Shown here: piece after piece, positions 14,213-23,759 of the stretch
Layout: each line of letters opens with the position of its first letter
Position numbering within the stretch: position 1 is the first letter of the stretch
NCBI GenBank assembly: GCA_023434855.1
Contig: JAEYSJ010000325.1
Coordinates: forward strand, 1-51,935
Length of the DNA stretch: 51,935 nt
Origin: Bacillota bacterium
GTDB taxonomy: Bacteria > Bacillota_C > Negativicutes > JAEYSJ01
Reading direction: 5' to 3'
The notes under the pieces: generated by a model
What the model saw: the letters and a program-made list of their open reading frames with translations, nothing else
Told to the model about the DNA's origin: nothing
Databases searched by the model: none
Made by a program: the position numbers and the translations under genes

Positions 14213-15931
14213 TTATTCGAAGAAGGTTTTTAAAGCTGCCGCCACATCTGTCGAAGTAGCGCAATCTAAAATTCTTTCAACTATATTTTCGCTGTCTATT
14301 GCTGCAAAGTCATACTGGGCCAACTTATGCCTTATCTGGGGAAGCATACCGGGCGCCATGCTTAATTCTTTAATGCCGAGAACGGCAAAAAAGGGGGCCA
14401 ACAATTGATCTCCTGCCGCTTCACCGCATACCCCCACCCAGATTCCGGCGGCATTTGCGGCTTGCACCACTTTGGCAATCATGCCCAGCACCGCGGGATG
14501 ATAAGGCTGATACAAAGAGGCGAGTTCATTATTCTCGCGGTCTACGGCCAAAGTATACTGTATAAGATCATTTGTGCCAATACTAAAGAAATCTACTTCT
14601 CTTGCCAGCTTAGGGGCTAACCAGACCGCCGCCGGGACTTCGACCATTGTACCAACCTGCACCTGGCCTACGTTATGTCCTTCCCTGACTACAGTTTCTT
14701 TTGCTTTAAATAGCAGCTCCCTAGCTTGCTGCAATTCTTCAAGAGTGCTAATCATGGGAAACATGACAGCAACAGGACCAAAAGCGGAAGCACGCCAGAT
14801 AGCCCGTAACTGGATAGTAAAAAGCTCCGGTTTTTGCAGGCATAACCGTAAAGCCCGTACGCCAAGAAAAGGATTCTTTTCCTGGGGTAAATTCAATGCC
14901 GGAGCCTTCTTATCGCCGCCAATATCAAGTGTTCGAATGACAGTTGCGTAAGGCGCGCATTCAGCAGCCACCTGACGATAAGCGGTAAACTGTTCTTCTT
15001 CCGAAGGCAGCGATTCTCCCATAAACAAGAACTCGGTGCGAAAGAGTCCAACTCCCTGGGCGTGAAAACGCTTGACTAAACCTAAATCGGCAGGAGAACT
15101 AATATTGGCGGCCAACGTAAAGCCTGCCAGCCTTTCCCCTGCGTGCGAACAATCATCAGCGGGATTTATCATGACATATTCATTCCGGGCAGACAAAGCA
15201 GTTACATCAGCGGCCGTAAGGGCTTTTAGCCAGCCTTCATCTCCGTCCAGTTCCACTGCTTCCAAAGCAGTCAGCTCTTCCCAGTCGGCGTTTACGCCTA
15301 TAACCGCGGGAATGCCATAGGTGCGTGCCAGAATAGCGGCATGAGAAGTTCTGCCGCCTTTCCTGACAACAAAACCCAAAACCCGCATTTTCGGCAATGA
15401 AATGGTTTGCGCCGGGGTTAGTTCATCAGCAATGACAATCCAGTCTCCTTGTTCCGGAAAAAAACTTTCTGCTGCTATGCTTCCTGCTGCCAGATTTTGC
15501 AGAAGCTGCAAGGTTACATCCTGTACGTCTACAGCCCGCTCTCTAATATAAGGGTCTTCAATTGCTTTCAATACATCGACCATCTCCGCGGCCACTTGTG
15601 TTACCGCGTATTCCGCCATATAAGCTTTGTCTCTAATACGGTTAAACATTTCGCCCACAAAGGCAGGGTCTTGCAGCAGCAACCGGTGAGCGGTAAAGAT
15701 GCGGGCATACTCATCACCCTGCTCGGCACGAACTTTCTCTTCATATCGTGTCAGCACTTTATCTGTCAATTCAACTGATTTTTGCAAAAGTTCTGTTTCG
15801 CCCTGAATATCATGGGTATTCATCTGTTTTTCTTCCGGTATTTGACTGGATTCCGACACTATTGGGAGAGCCCATATTTTGCCGCAGGTCCGCCCCGGCG
15901 ATGCACCTATGCCCTGCCATATTTTGTTCAT
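14213..15931 (-). CDS. ptsI: PTS enzyme I (phosphoenolpyruvate-protein phosphotransferase)
   Basis: 572 aa, the normal length. The swivelling His domain holds the phosphorylated His197 in GGRTSHAAILARTYGIPAVIG. The PEP-binding barrel has GLFRTEFLFM, VIRTLDIGGDKKAP, EVPAAVWLAP, FFSIGTNDLIQYTLAVDR and the catalytic VGVCGEAAGD. It transfers phosphate from PEP to HPr in the cytoplasm. It lies 10 bp downstream of ptsH in the usual ptsH-ptsI order and ends at a strong terminator. No sugar-specific EII or HPr kinase gene is in the window. Confidence 0.97.
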   Translation of the reverse strand: MNKIWQGIGASPGRTCGKIWALPIVSESSQIPEEKQMNTHDIQGETELLQKSVELTDKVLTRYEEKVRAEQGDEYARIFTAHRLLLQDPAFVGEMFNRIRDKAYMAEYAVTQVAAEMVDVLKAIEDPYIRERAVDVQDVTLQLLQNLAAGSIAAESFFPEQGDWIVIADELTPAQTISLPKMRVLGFVVRKGGRTSHAAILARTYGIPAVIGVNADWEELTALEAVELDGDEGWLKALTAADVTALSARNEYVMINPADDCSHAGERLAGFTLAANISSPADLGLVKRFHAQGVGLFRTEFLFMGESLPSEEEQFTAYRQVAAECAPYATVIRTLDIGGDKKAPALNLPQEKNPFLGVRALRLCLQKPELFTIQLRAIWRASAFGPVAVMFPMISTLEELQQARELLFKAKETVVREGHNVGQVQVGTMVEVPAAVWLAPKLAREVDFFSIGTNDLIQYTLAVDRENNELASLYQPYHPAVLGMIAKVVQAANAAGIWVGVCGEAAGDQLLAPFFAVLGIKELSMAPGMLPQIRHKLAQYDFAAIDSENIVERILDCATSTDVAAALKTFFE

Positions 15932-15941
15932 AGTAATTTTT

Positions 15942-16211
15942 TTACTCCCCCTTGCCCTCCAAATCGGTAATCAACTTCTCCAAAGCATCGGCTGCAGCCG
16001 ATTCATCAGTTCCGTCTACAATAAGCCGGACTTTACTTCCAGCTGCCAAGCCCAGTGACAGAAGGCTTAGCAGACTTTTGCCATCCACTTCCTTATCATC
16101 TTTTTTCAGCCGGATATTGCTCTTATATTGACTGGCAGCCTGTACCCACAAAGCGGCAGGCCGTGCATGCAAGCCGGTTTTATTGGCAATCGTTAATTCG
16201 CGAGTAATCAA
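15942..16211 (-). CDS. ptsH: Phosphocarrier protein HPr
   Basis: 89 aa from TTG 16209-16211. This start is preferred over the ATG two codons upstream. GGAGG is only 2 nt from that ATG but 8 nt from the TTG. The TTG start also puts the active-site histidine at His15 (GLHARPAALWV) and the regulatory serine at Ser46 (GKSLLSLLSLG), exactly the canonical numbering. HPr passes phosphate from enzyme I to sugar EIIs; Ser46 phosphorylation by HPr kinase mediates catabolite control in Bacillota. It is the first gene of the ptsHI pair. Confidence 0.96.
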   Translation of the reverse strand: MITRELTIANKTGLHARPAALWVQAASQYKSNIRLKKDDKEVDGKSLLSLLSLGLAAGSKVRLIVDGTDESAAADALEKLITDLEGKGE

Positions 16212-16390
16212 AGTCATATCCTCCCTTTGTTTATCCTATAAACTCTCATGTTTTTTAGACATGTGATACTATTATTTTCAATCCTGTATGCTCATTATAT
16301 AATTGAAACGGCTTATAGTAAATTATGTTCTGTCATTTCATGAGATTATTGATCATATTTTTTCCCTTTTGCAATTCTATAGTCGGAAAA

Positions 16391-16418
16391 TAAAAAACCC
16401 GCAGGAAAATTCCCGCGG
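16391..16418 (-). terminator. Terminator after the 16466 gene
   Basis: Stem CCGCAGG / CCCGCGG (16399-16405, 16412-16418) with one G-T pair, followed on the minus strand by TTTTTTATTTTC. Confidence 0.75.
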
Positions 16419-16465
16419 ATAATGTTTAAGCAACTATGCTGATAAACTGCTTTAAGTTAGTACAA

Positions 16466-16753
16466 CTACCCCTCAGAGGATTCGGAATTTAAGGTCTCTT
16501 CCAAAATCTCCTCTAAAGTCTCTTCCAGAGTTTCCTCTAGATTCTCAGTCCCGGAATCAGTGTCAACGGCTTCAACAGCGTTCTCCTTCTCACTTGCTTC
16601 TTCACGATCAGCGCAGAGCCGCTGGAGTAAGTCAATCAGTTGCTTATTTTGAACAATAATTATCTCTTGGTTCTTAGTAATAGTCCCCAGCGGCATGAGA
16701 GCTGATTCAAATTTTCCTATCAGGGACTTCACAAGTTTATCATATGACGCCAA
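16466..16753 (-). CDS. Small acidic hypothetical protein with a Glu-Leu repeat tail
   Basis: 95 aa from TTG 16751-16753, eight bases after a GGGGG box. Residues 1-50 are a helical region (YDKLVKSLIGKFESALMPLG ... QNKQLIDLLQRL). The C-terminal third is strongly acidic with a period of four to five residues (EETLEETLEEILEETL), likely a single amphipathic helix. There is no signal peptide or membrane segment. I do not recognise the family. It lies between ptsH and the Pro/Thr-rich membrane protein gene, each with its own terminator. Confidence 0.6.
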   Translation of the reverse strand: MASYDKLVKSLIGKFESALMPLGTITKNQEIIIVQNKQLIDLLQRLCADREEASEKENAVEAVDTDSGTENLEETLEETLEEILEETLNSESSEG

Positions 16754-16850
16754 CCCAATAACCCCCTTCAGTGTTAATTATATTACATAATATTATTAAC
16801 ACCCGGAAATGGTTACTGCCTGATAGTATATTATAGAAAACTTGAAAACA

Positions 16851-16896
16851 AAATACCGGCATCCCAAGCTCCGAACTGAGCGACATGCCGGCATTT
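16851..16896 (-). terminator. Terminator after the 16930 gene
   Basis: Arms AAATACCGGCAT / ATGCCGGCATTT with one mismatch (16851-16862, 16885-16896). On the minus strand TTTTGTTTTCAAGTTTTC follows. Confidence 0.8.
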
Positions 16897-16929
16897 TTCC
16901 GGGCAAATAGGCTGTCTTGAAAAATTCGG

Positions 16930-17526
16930 TTATACCCTGATTTCAAAGTTGCTTTTCGCTTTTGGTGACGGTTTCTCTTTAACAATAGTCTGCCCTGCTG
17001 AGGCAACGCCAGGCGTGCTGATCAAGTCAGTCAATTTTTGCGAAGTACCGGATGTGGTGTCAATGATGTTCCTTGATTTTGGCTTGTGGGATTTCCACAA
17101 GTGAATTAAAACTAATATAGCTGCAATAACAAAAATGAACCAAAGGTAGAAAACAAAGCCTCCCGGCTGGGAATTATCTTTCCCCTTCGGTAACGCAGCA
17201 GGGATTGCAGCATTAGTAGTGATCTCTTTATCGAAACCGGAGGAGGCTGCAGGCGGGACTTTGGCTGTATCAGCAGGCGAAACAACTGAGTTTGTTGCAG
17301 AACCTGTTTTCTCGCTAGGGGTTGCCGGATTGGCATTGCTTTGCCCCGATTTTGCCTGACTGTCTGCTCCCTTATCCGTTATTGAGATATCAGCTTTAGC
17401 CGGACTTGTCCCACCAGGACTAACAGTCGCAGAAGAATTACCAGTAGTTGAAGTCGTTGTTGTAACACTGGGAGGTGTGGGAGGAGTAGGTTTTGTTGGC
17501 GGTGTAGGAGAAGTTAAACTATACAC
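16930..17526 (-). CDS. Single-pass membrane protein with Pro/Thr/Ser-rich N-terminal region
   Basis: 198 aa from GTG 17524-17526, eight bases after AAAGGAG. Residues 1-120 are low complexity (TPPTKPTPPTPPSVTTTTS and long Ser/Ala/Thr stretches). One hydrophobic helix, FVFYLWFIFVIAAILVLIHLW (about 125-145), is followed by a basic cytosolic-looking tail of 50 residues. With no signal peptide, the N-terminal region is either exported through a reverse-signal topology or stays inside. Pro/Thr-rich stalks often span a wall or periplasm. I do not recognise a family. It is monocistronic, between transaldolase and the acidic small protein. Confidence 0.65.
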   Translation of the reverse strand: MYSLTSPTPPTKPTPPTPPSVTTTTSTTGNSSATVSPGGTSPAKADISITDKGADSQAKSGQSNANPATPSEKTGSATNSVVSPADTAKVPPAASSGFDKEITTNAAIPAALPKGKDNSQPGGFVFYLWFIFVIAAILVLIHLWKSHKPKSRNIIDTTSGTSQKLTDLISTPGVASAGQTIVKEKPSPKAKSNFEIRV

Positions 17527-17709
17527 AGCTATATCTCCTTTACTAATTTATGAAATTCCCTATATTGATTTACATTCTTTTACTGTCTATATTACTTTGC
17601 CCGAAATGCTATATCATAAGTTCATTATATCATTTTCAGTCTAAAAAAGAATGTATACCAGACTTTCGTACACTGATACAGTCAGACAATCACTATTTTG
17701 CTATCAGCA

Positions 17710-17744
17710 AATAACACCAATGACGTTTTTTCATTGGTGTTATT
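17710..17744 (-). terminator. Transaldolase terminator
   Basis: A perfect 14-bp stem AATAACACCAATGA / TCATTGGTGTTATT (17710-17723, 17731-17744) directly behind the transaldolase stop. Confidence 0.85.
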
Positions 17745-17753
17745 CGCTTGCAG

Positions 17754-18401
17754 TTATTTATCTTTAACCTTCTCCCAGTCAGCAAGGAACTTTTTAATTC
17801 CGGCATCAGTCAATGGATGCATCGCCATCTGCTCAATTACGCCAAATGGCACAGTGGCAATATGGGCTCCGGCAAGTGCTGCCAAAGTGGCATGTCTCAC
17901 ATTTCTGATACTTGCCGCAATGATCTCCGTTTTTATTGAGTAATACTTAAATATTTTGGCAATTTCTTCGACTACCTTTAATCCGTCCTCATTAATATCC
18001 TCAAGTCTTCCGAGGAAAGGACTTACATACGCTGCACCGGCCGCCGCTGCCAGCATAGCCTGATTTGCGGAAAAGATCAGGGTCACATTGGTTTTTATTC
18101 CTTTGGCTGCAAGTATTTTGACCGCTTTTAAACCTTCGAGGGTCATGGGGACTTTAATTACAATATTCGGGTGAATAGCCGCCAGCGGCAAGGCCTCCTC
18201 GACCATCTGCTCCGCTGCAATACTGACTACCTCGGCACTGATCGGACCATCGACAATATTACAAATTTCCTGAACTACCTCTTGGAAATTCCTACCCTCT
18301 TTGGCAACTAATGACGGATTTGTTGTTACGCCGCGAATAACACCAAGGTCATTGGCCTTACGGATATCGGCGATGTTTGCCGTATCTAAAAAGAATTTCA
18401 T
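17754..18401 (-). CDS. tal: Transaldolase (TalC/fructose-6-phosphate aldolase-like short type)
   Basis: 215 aa from ATG 18399-18401, behind AGGAGG. It is the short, decameric type common in Bacillota. The sequence starts [10 protein letters not shown] and has [13 protein letters not shown], the Schiff-base Lys83 in [20 protein letters not shown] and [10 protein letters not shown], all typical of the TalB/TalC/FSA family. It transfers a dihydroxyacetone unit between sugar phosphates in the non-oxidative pentose phosphate pathway. It is monocistronic, with a repeat element 60 bp upstream of its start. Confidence 0.95.
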   Translation of the reverse strand: MKFFLDTANIADIRKANDLGVIRGVTTNPSLVAKEGRNFQEVVQEICNIVDGPISAEVVSIAAEQMVEEALPLAAIHPNIVIKVPMTLEGLKAVKILAAKGIKTNVTLIFSANQAMLAAAAGAAYVSPFLGRLEDINEDGLKVVEEIAKIFKYYSIKTEIIAASIRNVRHATLAALAGAHIATVPFGVIEQMAMHPLTDAGIKKFLADWEKVKDK

Positions 18402-18458
18402 ACTTCCTCCTAACTGGAGCAAATCGTTTTTCCAAGCTCCATAATCTTATTTTTTGAA

Positions 18459-18695
18459 AACTGCTAACACAGTTTTGAGGATACGTCTAACCACAGAGGA
18501 CACAGAGGTCGCAGAGGGATTATATTATTATTGTATTCCTTGATAAATCCTGGCCTGATGAATTACACTCTATCAAAACATTGTCCGTTCTATTTTATCC
18601 CTGCGCGATAAACATCGCGCCTTCCACTCTGTGTCCTCTGTGTCCTCTGTGGCTCAAAAACACTAGCCCCAAAACCAAACTACTGCTCCAAAAAC
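18459..18695 (+). repeat. CAGAGGACA inverted-arm repeat, copy 2
   Basis: Full copy with left arm 18488-18518 and right arm 18622-18654, and the internal hairpin GCGCGAT-aaac-ATCGCGC at 18603-18620. It lies between the transaldolase start and aroD end, and is followed by a partial copy at 18716-18769. Confidence 0.9.
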
Positions 18696-18715
18696 TTGTA
18701 CTTTCTGATGTTATT

Positions 18716-18769
18716 AAAAACCGTTAATGCGGCTTTGGGGATACGACTAACCGAAGAGGTCACGGAGGG
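18716..18769 (+). repeat. Truncated left end of the CAGAGGACA repeat
   Basis: Only the first 54 bp of the element (through GGGGATACGACTAACC and one degenerate arm) are present. It stops exactly at the aroD stop codon (18770-18772), suggesting a second insertion that lost its 3' part. Confidence 0.75.
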
Positions 18770-19522
18770 TTAACCCATTGCTTTTTCAATAATATTTAAA
18801 ACTGTCCTTAAATCATCTATCGGCACTTGTCCGGGAGCTGAGCTTCCTACCCCAACAGCGAAGCTTAGTGATGAGCCGAATACACCGCCAATCATACGGC
18901 TTATCACACCATACCTGCCCATTGACATGGTGATTAACGGTATTTTCAATTTCTTTTTCGCTTCCAGAGTGGCGCAGAGCAGGGTGAGAACATCCTCCGG
19001 TTTCTGCGGCATAACAGCTACCTTTGCCACATCAAGCCGGTACTGCTCCGCTTCAGCAAACTTCCCGGCCAAAAAATCGCGGTCCGGCGTAAAGTCAAAA
19101 TTGTGAAAGGATCCGATAATTTTTGTACCGTATTCTGATGCCGCGCTGCGAAGGTACTTGATGTGCTCCGGTATATTGCTCAATTCACAGTCGACATAGT
19201 CCATATTTGTTTCTTGGCAGACAGCAGCATTTAACACAATAGCTTCTTTGTCTGATATGGCTATCGGCTGACCACCTTCACGGGTTGACCGGATAGTAAA
19301 AATAAATGGAGTGTCCCCTGCTCTTAGTGTAAGTTCATGTGCTGTTCGCAGCACCTCGTTAGTATTGGCAATCCCCTGAAAAAAATCTGCCCGCCATTCA
19401 ATAATATCAGGCTTTTGGCTTAGAACTTTCTGCAGTTCAGTAAAAATTTCCTCCTGGTTCTTTCCCACCAGGGGGGTGCATATCATTATTTCTCTATCTT
19501 CACCGATAACTTTAGTCTTCAC
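18770..19522 (-). CDS. aroD: Type I 3-dehydroquinate dehydratase
   Basis: 250 aa from GTG 19520-19522 behind GGGGGA. The Schiff-base/acid pair is visible as His140 in GSFHNFDFTP and Lys167 in DVAKVAVMP; the substrate-binding EWRADFF (residues 42-48) and TIRSTREGG (76-84) motifs are intact. The C-terminus has SMGRYGVISRMIGGVFGSSLSFA. It converts 3-dehydroquinate to 3-dehydroshikimate, in the shikimate pathway or in quinate use. No other aro gene is adjacent. The gene end abuts a truncated repeat. Confidence 0.96.
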   Translation of the reverse strand: MKTKVIGEDREIMICTPLVGKNQEEIFTELQKVLSQKPDIIEWRADFFQGIANTNEVLRTAHELTLRAGDTPFIFTIRSTREGGQPIAISDKEAIVLNAAVCQETNMDYVDCELSNIPEHIKYLRSAASEYGTKIIGSFHNFDFTPDRDFLAGKFAEAEQYRLDVAKVAVMPQKPEDVLTLLCATLEAKKKLKIPLITMSMGRYGVISRMIGGVFGSSLSFAVGVGSSAPGQVPIDDLRTVLNIIEKAMG

Positions 19523-19580
19523 TCAAGTTCCCCCTAATACAAGCGGCAGCAATTTCTCCTGTCGTGAATTTCCTTTGTCA

Positions 19581-21241
19581 TTAGTTTGTTTTCACGCCAG
19601 CCGCCGCAAAGGTATCATTAACAATGCGCTTCGCTTCTTCCTGAATTTGCTCAAGATGCGCTGTTCCTTTGAAGCTTTCTGCATATATTTTATACACATC
19701 TTCCGTACCGGATGGGCGCGCCGCAAACCAGCCATTTTCGGTGCAGACCTTTAACCCGCCAATGTCTGCATTGTTGCTTGGCGCCTTGGTCAGTTTGGCA
19801 GTGATCTTTTCGCCGGCCAGTGTTTCAGCGGCGACCTGTTCAGGTGCAAGCTTAGACAGCACTGCTTTTTGCTGCACGTTTGCAGCTGCATCAATACGCT
19901 CATAAACCGGTGCCCCAAATCTGGTTGTCAGATCCTGATAATGCTGCCCGGGATCCCGCCCGGTTTTGGCCGTAATCTCCGCAGCCAAAAGGCAAAGAAT
20001 TATGCCGTCTTTATCCGTGGTCCAGACTGAGCCGTCTTTTTTGAGAAAAGATGCGCCGGCGCTTTCTTCGCCCCCAAAGCCGAAAGAACCGTCAACTAAC
20101 CCTTCGACAAACCATTTGAAGCCAACGGGAACCTCAGCCAGCCTTCTGTCAAGACTGGTGGCAACGCGGTCAATCATTGATGAACTAACAAGTGTTTTAC
20201 CAATAGCGGCATCCTTGCGCCAGCCTTTGCGGTCCTTAAATAAGTAGGAAATAGCTACTGAAAGATAATGGTTGGGATTCATTAAACCGGCACTGCGGGT
20301 AACTATGCCATGGCGGTCAAAATCAGGGTCATTGCCAAAAGCAAGATCATATTTATCCTTCAAATCAATTAGTCCGGCCATAGCGTACGGCGAGGAGCAG
20401 TCCATCCGGATTTTACCGTCACCGTCCACATTCATAAAGCTGAAAGTCGGATCAGGATGACCATTTAGCAAATCGATATCCAACCTATACCTTTGGGCAA
20501 TCGGCATCCAGTAGCCGAGCCCGGCACCACCGAGGCATCTGCGCCAAGTTTAAGACCGGCTGATTTGATTGTTTCCATATCAATAATATTTCCCAGATCA
20601 TTGACATAAGGGGTGATAAAGTCATACTCGTGTACATTATCGGCCTTTAATGCCTGTTCATAGATCATCCTTTTTATTTCCTTGTTGCCGTTCTTTAAGA
20701 ATCCGTTGGCCTTATCGGCTATCCATTTGGTAATGTTGGTGTCAGCCGGACCCCCGCTGGGCGGGTTGTACTTAATACCGCCATTGTCAGGAGGATTGTG
20801 GGATGGGGTGATTACGATACCGTCAGCAAGTCCTTCAGTTCTGTCTTTGTTATAAGCTAAAATTGCATGTGATATTCCCGGTGTCGGCGTATAGTTCATA
20901 TCCTTGGCTATCAAAGTCTCTACTCCGTTAGCTGCAAGCACTTCCACAGCTGAAATGAAAGCCGATTCGGACAGAGCATGGGTATCAAAACCAATAAACA
21001 ACGGACCGTTTATGCCTTGCTCTTTGCGATAGCAGCATATTGCCTGCGTAATTGCGTAAATATGACTCTCATTAAAGGTATATTTTAACGAACTGCCTCG
21101 GTGCCCGGAAGTTCCGAACACAACTTTTTGCGCCGGTTCATCAACGTCAGGACGATAGACATAGTAAGCGCTGATCAAGCGGGGAATGTTAACCAAAATT
21201 GACCTGGGAGCTTTCTTGCCTGCTAATGGATGAATTGACAT
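19581..21241 (-). pseudogene. pgm: Alpha-D-glucose phosphate-specific phosphoglucomutase, split by a -1 frameshift
   Basis: Two frames together match full-length Pgm of about 550 aa. The N-terminal part (21241 down to about 20535) has GTSGHRGSS, the phospho-serine loop TPSHNPPDNGGIKYNPP and GPADTNIT. The C-terminal part (from about 20535 down to 19581) has [37 protein letters not shown] and the phosphate-binding [13 protein letters not shown]. The break lies at 20531-20540, where the expected [12 protein letters not shown] reads GATGCC-TCGGT: one C appears to be missing. Everything else is intact, so a sequencing or assembly error is as likely as a recent loss of function. It interconverts glucose-1- and glucose-6-phosphate. 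RBS GGAGGTG precedes ATG 21239-21241. Confidence 0.88.
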
Positions 21242-21314
21242 AGCCCACCTCCGAATAAATTTTTCTGTAATTCTTTTAAGGTTTCATTATTTTAACTGAT
21301 TTATGCTGACCTGG

Positions 21315-21537
21315 TAAGAAAAACGTTCCGTTTTCGAACAGTGAAGAATCGGGGAAAACCGTAAGGTTTTAAAGCAGAAAGAAAGTAAGTTACTTTCCGG
21401 CTCCACAAGGTAATGCGAAATATTCAGGAAAAATCCGGAAAGTTATACTTTCTGATACTGTTAAGTTACGTTTCGGCTAAACTGTAGGTAATTAACTGTT
21501 TGCACTTGCCCGAAAAGTAATAAATTCCGATACAGGA
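21315..21537 (+). repeat. Stem-loop repeat family 2, copy A (two units)
   Basis: The leading block TAAGAAAAACGTTCCGTTTT is also found at 30789. Two diverged units of about 75 bp follow (21393-21463 and 21464-21537). Each is bounded by complementary ends of the type GTTAC-TTTCCGG ... CCGGAAAGTTA. It fills most of the 393-bp gap upstream of pgm; no ORF with a ribosome binding site is seen in the gap. Confidence 0.7.
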
Positions 21538-21634
21538 AAAAAATTACACAGATATAAAAGAACAAGACTCATATACGAGTCTTGAATTTCTTCTATGGCC
21601 ATATACAGAATTCCTTCCAGGTTATTACAGAAGT

Positions 21635-22915
21635 TTAATGTTTAACTGCTTTGTCGACGGTCCAGGAATCAATCAATACGCCGCTTTGTTTTACTGCTTC
21701 CACGGTCATGCTGTCCCCTTTCACTTGCACCGCAATATAATTTGGTTCATCCAGGGGATTATAGAAAAACTCATTCCACCATCTGGCCGACAAATTCGTA
21801 TAGGTTTTGGTGCCGCTCCGTCCTGTCGCAACATATAACGTGCCCCTGGCCGGACTGTCGACGACCGCACCGCCGTTAAGGGCATATGTCCGGGCATAAG
21901 TATGGTCATGACCGGTGAAAACTACATCGACATGATATTTATCAAAAATGGGTACAAAAGCGGCCTGAATATTGTCGTTGGCTTCATATGTCTTGTTGTT
22001 GTAAGGCGGACGGTGCATAAAGACCACTTTCCACTTTTTGTTTGCAGCCCTTAAATCTTCCTCCAGCCAGGCTTTCTCGTTTTCCAGCATAGCCGGAACA
22101 AAGCGTTTTTCCTCGTTCTCCTGGCTGTCCAGCATGATGAAGTGCACGTCTCCATAATCAAAAGAATACACTTGTCCCTTAAGGGCCTCAGGACCATTAA
22201 GCGGCAGCTTGAACTGTGCGGTAAAATACACAGGCAGGGAAAACTGCCGTTCCGGTGTATAAGATTCATGGTTTCCGGTTACCGGCATGGCGGGAATAGT
22301 GTCGACAACCCCCTGAGCAGCGGCAAACCATCCGTTCCATTGGGCAAAATCCTGCCCCACATCCACCAAATCCCCTACATTAGTTAAAAAAACTGCATCA
22401 GGATTGGCTTCATAGGCCCGATGTATGGTGGCCCGCCACACATCATAGTTACTGCTTTGCGAATCGCCAAAGACCAAAAATTTAAACCCTGGTACGGTAG
22501 TGGCGGCAGTAACAAAAGTGTGTGGTTCGCTCCAGGAAGCACCGTCGCCCACCCGGTAACGATACCGCGTGCCAGGCTTAAGGCCGGTCAGTGTCACTGA
22601 ATGGATGCTCGCATCCCCCAGATTAGTGGACAATCCCTGCACTGCCGCAGTCGCCCCTCCGGCCTTAGCTGGAAACGCCCCCCCCGCCGTTGCTTCAACA
22701 TATTGCACCAGACCGGCAGAAGTATTAACATCCGTTCTCCAGGTAATAGTCTGAGTAGTCCGCGGATCATCCACCCAGGTCAGGGTGATATGATCCGGCG
22801 CAGCGGCAACAACTGACGGCACAGCCGAAAGGAGCGCTGATGAAGAAATCACAAACAAGGCAACAATCATCATCACCGTGAGAAAAATATGTGAGAATAC
22901 TTTTTTCTGCTGCAT
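21635..22915 (-). CDS. Secreted purple-acid-phosphatase-like metallophosphoesterase
   Basis: 426 aa. There is a signal peptide (residues 1-38, hydrophobic core FLTVMMIVALFVISSSALLSA, cleavage near VVAAAPD). Residues 40-135 form a fibronectin-III-like purple acid phosphatase N-domain (THIS-type LTGLKPGTRYRYRVGDG). Residues 145-370 form a calcineurin-like phosphoesterase with all metal motifs: VFGDSQ, NVGDLVD, VTGNHES, FMHRPPY and FTGHDHTYAR. The C-terminal strand domain closes the PAP fold. It is likely an extracytoplasmic phosphomonoesterase for phosphate scavenging. GGGGG precedes the ATG. Monocistronic. Confidence 0.92.
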   Translation of the reverse strand: MQQKKVFSHIFLTVMMIVALFVISSSALLSAVPSVVAAAPDHITLTWVDDPRTTQTITWRTDVNTSAGLVQYVEATAGGAFPAKAGGATAAVQGLSTNLGDASIHSVTLTGLKPGTRYRYRVGDGASWSEPHTFVTAATTVPGFKFLVFGDSQSSNYDVWRATIHRAYEANPDAVFLTNVGDLVDVGQDFAQWNGWFAAAQGVVDTIPAMPVTGNHESYTPERQFSLPVYFTAQFKLPLNGPEALKGQVYSFDYGDVHFIMLDSQENEEKRFVPAMLENEKAWLEEDLRAANKKWKVVFMHRPPYNNKTYEANDNIQAAFVPIFDKYHVDVVFTGHDHTYARTYALNGGAVVDSPARGTLYVATGRSGTKTYTNLSARWWNEFFYNPLDEPNYIAVQVKGDSMTVEAVKQSGVLIDSWTVDKAVKH

Positions 22916-23042
22916 GTTGATCCCCCTGTCAGGAATGTTATCCTGTTATAGTAAAATTCGCAATAAGTAGCAAAAGCCCTGCAAAATTCTCCGGAAATAA
23001 TCCGCCAACAGTTCGCATTTTTCTTGGTTCTACTATTATTTC

Positions 23043-23759
23043 CTAAAGACCCAGTAGATCAATGGTTTTCCGATCGGCGACTCCTGTGGGCTTAAGCCCT
23101 TTGTCATATTGGAAACGTTTCACCGCCAACTCGGTATCTTTGTTGAAAAAGCCGTCAGCCCTGCTCTCGAGATAACCTAAATCTCTTAATTTCCTTTGGA
23201 GTTGAACCACATCGGCACCGGTGTCTTCGCACTTCAGTGCACGTTGAATAGGAAATTCCTGGCCCTCAATACGTACCGGCGTGCCTACAGGCACCCATTC
23301 GAAAAGCTCCTCAATGTCTTGGTTGCGCAGACGGATGCAGCCCTGACTAATAAAATGCCCAATGCTCCATGGCCGGTTGGTGCCATGAATCCCGTAACCA
23401 CCCCAAGGCACATCCAAGCCAAGAAACCGCGTCCCAAAGATATCACCTGATCTATGGGACTTCCATATCACAGTCCAGTCGCCTATCGGGGTCGGGGTTT
23501 CGCTGCGGCCTACGGCGATACGATATCTTTTGTATAGTTTGCCGTCATTATATAGCTCCAAAATGCGGGCCGGAACTTTAACGACAATAGCGATATGACC
23601 GGTGGGAGGTACTATTGATTGGTTAGGGATAGCCGCCAATTCCAGTTCATCCCAATACTCAAAACCTGCTATGCCGATAAGAATACTGGCCAGCAGCAAG
23701 AGCGTAACTGCATAAAATCCTTTGGGTCTGCCGATGGTAGTAGTTTTTAGTGGGAACAC
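23043..23759 (-). CDS. L,D-transpeptidase (YkuD) with C-terminal peptidoglycan-binding domain
   Basis: 238 aa from GTG 23757-23759 behind AAGGGGG. There is an N-terminal membrane anchor (FYAVTLLLLASILIGIAGF). The YkuD domain (about 55-170) has the catalytic motif HGTNRPWSIGHFISQGCIRLRNQD, where His...Ser-x-Gly-Cys is the active site. A PG_binding_1 domain (about 178-238: DVVQLQRKLRDLGYLES...FFNKDTELAVKRFQ) follows. It makes 3-3 cross-links or attaches proteins to peptidoglycan, outside the membrane. The adjacent 23760-24040 gap holds only divergent promoter space; I see no feature in it. Confidence 0.93.
   Translation of the reverse strand: MFPLKTTTIGRPKGFYAVTLLLLASILIGIAGFEYWDELELAAIPNQSIVPPTGHIAIVVKVPARILELYNDGKLYKRYRIAVGRSETPTPIGDWTVIWKSHRSGDIFGTRFLGLDVPWGGYGIHGTNRPWSIGHFISQGCIRLRNQDIEELFEWVPVGTPVRIEGQEFPIQRALKCEDTGADVVQLQRKLRDLGYLESRADGFFNKDTELAVKRFQYDKGLKPTGVADRKTIDLLGL

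Noticed and set aside
16740..17006. Minus-strand frame of 88 codons between the acidic and Pro/Thr-rich genes
   Set aside because: It overlaps both neighbours and the terminator 16851-16896, and its sequence has no domain character.
21315..21537. Known riboswitch upstream of pgm
   Set aside because: The stem-loops do not match the conserved cores I know (TPP, cobalamin, SAM, c-di-GMP, glycine, fluoride), and the segment is repeated at 30789.
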